From: Methanosarcinales archaeon
GTDB taxonomy: Archaea; Halobacteriota; Methanosarcinia; Methanosarcinales; Methanogasteraceae
DNA: 37,021 bases
Assembly (NCBI GenBank): GCA_030605805.1
Contig: JAUWHQ010000049.1
Location: 1-37,021 of the forward strand
Direction: 5' to 3'
This document shows positions 34,014 to 37,021 of this stretch, piece by piece; the first letter of the stretch is position 1, and each line of letters starts with the position of its first letter. Both the position numbers and the translations under genes were made by a program. The notes below the pieces were generated by a model. The model saw nothing but the letters and a program-made list of their open reading frames with translations. It was not told the origin of the DNA and did no database searches.

Positions 34014-36206
34014 ATGAACGAACTTCAACTAACGGTTGCAAAGGCGTATCCAAAAGATGCGGGAAGGGGGATGGCACGCCTCGACCCATACATCCTTCAG
34101 GCGCTCCAATTGTCGCCCGGCGACATCGTTGAGATCGAAGGCAGGAAGAGTACCGGCGCGAAGGTCTGGCGTGCCGACCGGCAGGATTGGGGGCAGGAGA
34201 CGATACGGATCGATAGCTATGTGCGGCAGAATGCTGGAAGCGGGATCGGGGAGCGGGTGAAGATCAGACCTGCATCCGCAAAAGAGGCTGAGAGAATCGT
34301 TTTCGCTCCGCCGCAGGGCTCGGAGGTCCAGTTCGGGGCTGATGCCGAGATCATCGTGAAGCACCAGATGATCAAGCGTCCGATCATAGTCGGCGACGTG
34401 GTCCCCATCCTGACGTCACCCTCGCCGTTCGGCGGACAGATGCTGCCACTCATCGCGACCGAGACAGTGCCCGATGGCTTGGTGCTGGTTGACAAGCGCA
34501 CAGAGATCGTGCTGCTCGAAAAACCGGTCATAGGCTTTGATTCTGCGAAAGGAACCGGCATCACTTATGAGGATATTGGCGGGCTCCATGAGGAGGTCAA
34601 ACGGGTGCGCGAGATGATCGAACTGCCCATGAGGCATCCGGAGGTCTTTCACAAACTGGGCGTCGATCCTCCGAAAGGTATATTGATGCACGGTCCGCCA
34701 GGAACTGGAAAAACGCTGATCGCAAAGGCTGTTGCAAACGAATCGGGCGCGCATTTCCTCTACATTGCAGGACCAGAGATCATGGGCAAGTATTACGGGG
34801 AAAGCGAGGAGAGACTGCGGGCTATTTTCGAGGAGGCAGAAGAGAAGTCTCCTTCAATCGTTTTCATCGATGAAATCGATTCGATCGCTCCGAAAAGAGA
34901 GGATGTTTACGGAGAAGTGGAGCGGAGAGTGGTTGCCCAGTTGCTCTCATTGATGGACGGTCTCGAGGATCGAGGACAGGTGGTGGTGATCGCTGCGACG
35001 AACCGGGTGAATGCGATCGATCCCGCGCTCCGCCGCCCTGGCAGGTTCGACAGGGAGGTCGAGATCGGCGTGCCAGATATGGATGATCGTATCGAGATCC
35101 TTCAGATTCATGTACGCGGGATGCCTCTTACTGAAGATATCGACCTGGCAGAGATTGCTGAGACTACGCACGGCTTTGTTGGCGCGGATCTCTCCGCCTT
35201 GACGAAGGAATCTGCCATGAAAGCGATACGCAGGTATCTTCCTGAGATCAATCTCGACGAGGAGATTCCGCAGGAGAAACTGGACGAAATGACGGTTATG
35301 AAGGAGGATGTCGATAGCGCACTGCGTGAGATCGAGCCGTCTGCGATGCGCGAGGTCCTTGTCGAGATTCCGCATGTTAAATGGGAGGACGTCGGCGGAC
35401 TGGATGCTGCCCGGCAGGAACTTCAGGAAATAATCGAATGGCCTCTTACAGACCCCAAACGATTCGAAAGAATGGGCATCACACCGCCAAAAGGAATTCT
35501 CCTGTACGGACCGCCCGGCACAGGAAAGACACTGCTTGCGAAGGCTGCTGCAAACGAATCGAACGCCAACTTCATCAGCGTGAACGGTCCGCAGCTGCTC
35601 TCGAAATGGGTCGGCGAATCCGAAAAAGCGATCCGGGAGACGTTTAAAAAGGCAAAGCAGGTTGCACCCGCCATCATATTCTTCGACGAACTCGATGCGA
35701 TCGCTCCGGTACGCGGAACCGACACAGCACGAGTCACCGACCGTGTGTTAAACCAGCTACTCACCGAACTGGACGGCTTGCAGTCGCTACAGGAGGTGGT
35801 CGTGGTCGCTGCAACCAACCGCCCTGACATCGTTGATCCAGCGCTGATCAGACCGGGCAGGTTCGACAGGCTCGTGTACGCCGGGGTGCCAACGAAATCG
35901 GGCAGGGAAGAAGTCCTGCGGATACACACGAAAGGGATGCCGCTCTCTGATGTGAATATCAGCGAACTGGCTGAGCTGTCTGAGGGCTATGTCGGTTCTG
36001 ATCTCGAATCACTATGCAGGGAGGCTGGTATGCTTGCGATGCGTGAGGATTTCGACCGTATCGAGATGCGGCATTTCGAGGAGGCTTTGCAGAAGATCAG
36101 ACCGACCGCAAGCGCGGATCTCACAGACCATTACCAGCGTGTGCAGGAACAGTTCAAAGGGGGAGTCGCAAAGAAGGAGCCGGGGTCGTACATCGGATAT
36201 CGGTAG
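34014..36206 (+). CDS. cdc48: CDC48/VAT family AAA ATPase
   Basis: 730 residues, the usual archaeal VAT length. The N-terminal double-psi barrel and CDC48_2 domain occupy about residues 1-170. AAA domain D1 has Walker A GPPGTGKT at 227-234, Walker B FIDEID (Asp286, Glu287) and arginine-finger region DPALRRPGRFDRE. D2 has Walker A GPPGTGKT at 499-506, Walker B IIFFDELDAIAP and DPALIRPGRFDRL. It forms a hexameric unfoldase that feeds the proteasome or remodels proteins. It ends in GSYIGYR without an acidic tail. AGGT precedes ATG 34014. Core gene, unrelated in function to the accessory island to its left. Confidence 0.97.
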   Translation: MNELQLTVAKAYPKDAGRGMARLDPYILQALQLSPGDIVEIEGRKSTGAKVWRADRQDWGQETIRIDSYVRQNAGSGIGERVKIRPASAKEAERIVFAPPQGSEVQFGADAEIIVKHQMIKRPIIVGDVVPILTSPSPFGGQMLPLIATETVPDGLVLVDKRTEIVLLEKPVIGFDSAKGTGITYEDIGGLHEEVKRVREMIELPMRHPEVFHKLGVDPPKGILMHGPPGTGKTLIAKAVANESGAHFLYIAGPEIMGKYYGESEERLRAIFEEAEEKSPSIVFIDEIDSIAPKREDVYGEVERRVVAQLLSLMDGLEDRGQVVVIAATNRVNAIDPALRRPGRFDREVEIGVPDMDDRIEILQIHVRGMPLTEDIDLAEIAETTHGFVGADLSALTKESAMKAIRRYLPEINLDEEIPQEKLDEMTVMKEDVDSALREIEPSAMREVLVEIPHVKWEDVGGLDAARQELQEIIEWPLTDPKRFERMGITPPKGILLYGPPGTGKTLLAKAAANESNANFISVNGPQLLSKWVGESEKAIRETFKKAKQVAPAIIFFDELDAIAPVRGTDTARVTDRVLNQLLTELDGLQSLQEVVVVAATNRPDIVDPALIRPGRFDRLVYAGVPTKSGREEVLRIHTKGMPLSDVNISELAELSEGYVGSDLESLCREAGMLAMREDFDRIEMRHFEEALQKIRPTASADLTDHYQRVQEQFKGGVAKKEPGSYIGYR

Positions 36207-36224
36207 CAGAGATCAGGTAAGCCA

Positions 36225-37021
36225 ATGGCAAGCATACTCGTAACCAATGACGACGGCGTCTACTCATCCGGAATCAGAGCAGCACACAGAAGCGTCTGCG
36301 ATCTCGGGGACGTCACTGTTGCAGCCCCATCCATGCAGAAATCAGGCGTCGGGAGATCGGTATCGGTCTTCTCGCCTCTGCGGATGACCGAGATTGAACT
36401 GGAGTCGTTCAGGGCTTATGCGGTCGCTGGCACGCCTGCCGATTCTGTGATCCTCGCGATCTTTGTTATTCTGGACAAGCTCCCTGATCTATGCATATCG
36501 GGTTTTAATATCGGTGAAAACATCAGCACTGACACGGTCACCACGTCAGGCACGGTTGGTGCCGCGCTTGAGGCTGCAAGCTACGGCATACCAACGATTG
36601 CGGCGTCGATTCAGGTGGCGGATCAGGGCGACAAGTTCGATGACCCCCGGCATTATGAATACGATTTCAGCGCCGGCATCGATCTGGTGAGGAGAGTTGC
36701 AAAACGAGCGCTCAAGCACGGTTTTCCGAAAGGTGTGGACGTGCTGAACATCAACATCCCGAGAAATGCGCTGCCAGATACCAAGATCGAGATCACCAGG
36801 CTGTCAAGGAAGATATTCAAGACGTCGGTTGAGCAGAGATATGATCCGCGGGGTCGCCCGTACTACTGGATCGATGGTGACCTTGTGCAGGACGACGACG
36901 CGGGCACCGATGTACATGCATTCGCACGTAAGCGCATCTCGATCACACCACTCTCGCTCGACTCAACCGCCGGCATCGACCGGCTCTCGACGTGGGAGAT
37001 TCCTGAAACGCTCACCCGGGC
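36225..37021 (+). CDS. surE: SurE-type 5'/3'-nucleotidase (3' end cut by window)
   Basis: 265 codons are visible from ATG 36225 and the frame runs off the window, so only a few residues can be missing. MASILVTNDDG holds the metal-binding Asp pair of SurE; VAAPSMQKSG, ISGFNIGEN (metal-binding Asn) and SGTVGAALEA complete the active site, and LNINIPRN is the conserved later strand. SurE removes phosphate from nucleoside monophosphates in a Mn/Mg-dependent way. It starts 18 bp after cdc48, probably in one transcript. GATCAGGTAA upstream gives an AGGT ribosome binding site. Confidence 0.95.
   Translation, partial: MASILVTNDDGVYSSGIRAAHRSVCDLGDVTVAAPSMQKSGVGRSVSVFSPLRMTEIELESFRAYAVAGTPADSVILAIFVILDKLPDLCISGFNIGENISTDTVTTSGTVGAALEAASYGIPTIAASIQVADQGDKFDDPRHYEYDFSAGIDLVRRVAKRALKHGFPKGVDVLNINIPRNALPDTKIEITRLSRKIFKTSVEQRYDPRGRPYYWIDGDLVQDDDAGTDVHAFARKRISITPLSLDSTAGIDRLSTWEIPETLTR

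Overview
The window looks like an accessory region of a euryarchaeal genome, most likely a methanogen- or methanotroph-type lineage (Methanosarcinales, Syntrophoarchaeia or ANME-1-like). The evidence is archaeal BRE/TATA promoters, a two-domain CDC48/VAT ATPase, archaeal SurE, DDE insertion-sequence remnants, giant NosD-type beta-helix surface proteins and archaeal cohesin/dockerin modules. The lineage is an inference; no rRNA or mcr gene is present.

Region 1 (1-7025) is a translationally coupled run of six nitrogenase-superfamily genes. It is a tandem duplication of a D-type/K-type/H-type module, with ATGA start/stop overlaps at three junctions (2479, 4864 and 6126). The H subunits keep all reductase motifs. 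The D/K subunits lack a recognisable FeMo-cofactor cysteine, and each K subunit has lost a different bridging-cluster cysteine. This fits a nitrogenase-like reductase of the kind that acts on tetrapyrroles or other organic substrates rather than a nitrogenase.

Region 2 (7026-19131) encodes exported ABC-transporter binding proteins of the cobalamin/heme/siderophore class. Each has an N-terminal dockerin and no lipobox or membrane anchor. The region also holds two BtuC/FecCD-type permeases (one with a roughly 96-residue extra domain), a BtuD-type ATPase, two SAM methyltransferases, an FMN-type split-barrel protein, a cupin, a 42-residue Cys/His-rich protein that I read directly from the sequence, and a DrrAB-type exporter. 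Interspersed are deletion-fusion remnants: leader-permease, methyltransferase fragment, dockerin-CobN tail and ATPase tail. A nearly identical promoter/palindrome/leader/dockerin cassette recurs at about 7100, 15010 and 19260, with promoterless copies at about 8500 and 9827.

Region 3 (19374-31392) encodes surface proteins: a 2178-residue protein with three cohesins and long NosD-type beta-helices, a frameshifted GATE-type membrane protein, two cohesin proteins with C-terminal membrane anchors (one and two cohesins), and a third exported anchored protein with DUF11/CARD-like repeats. The six cohesins could hold the dockerin-tagged binding proteins on the cell surface. The working model is a cohesin-dockerin capture platform for a metal chelate or tetrapyrrole, coupled to import and to enzymatic modification by the nitrogenase-like, methyltransferase and cupin proteins.

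Region 4 (31393-34013) is a graveyard of mobile DNA: a chimeric IS4/IS1-like transposase remnant, and an IS5-like element with 14-bp inverted ends that interrupts a vapC gene next to a frameshifted vapB. Region 5 (34014-37021) returns to core genes, cdc48 and surE (the latter cut by the window end).
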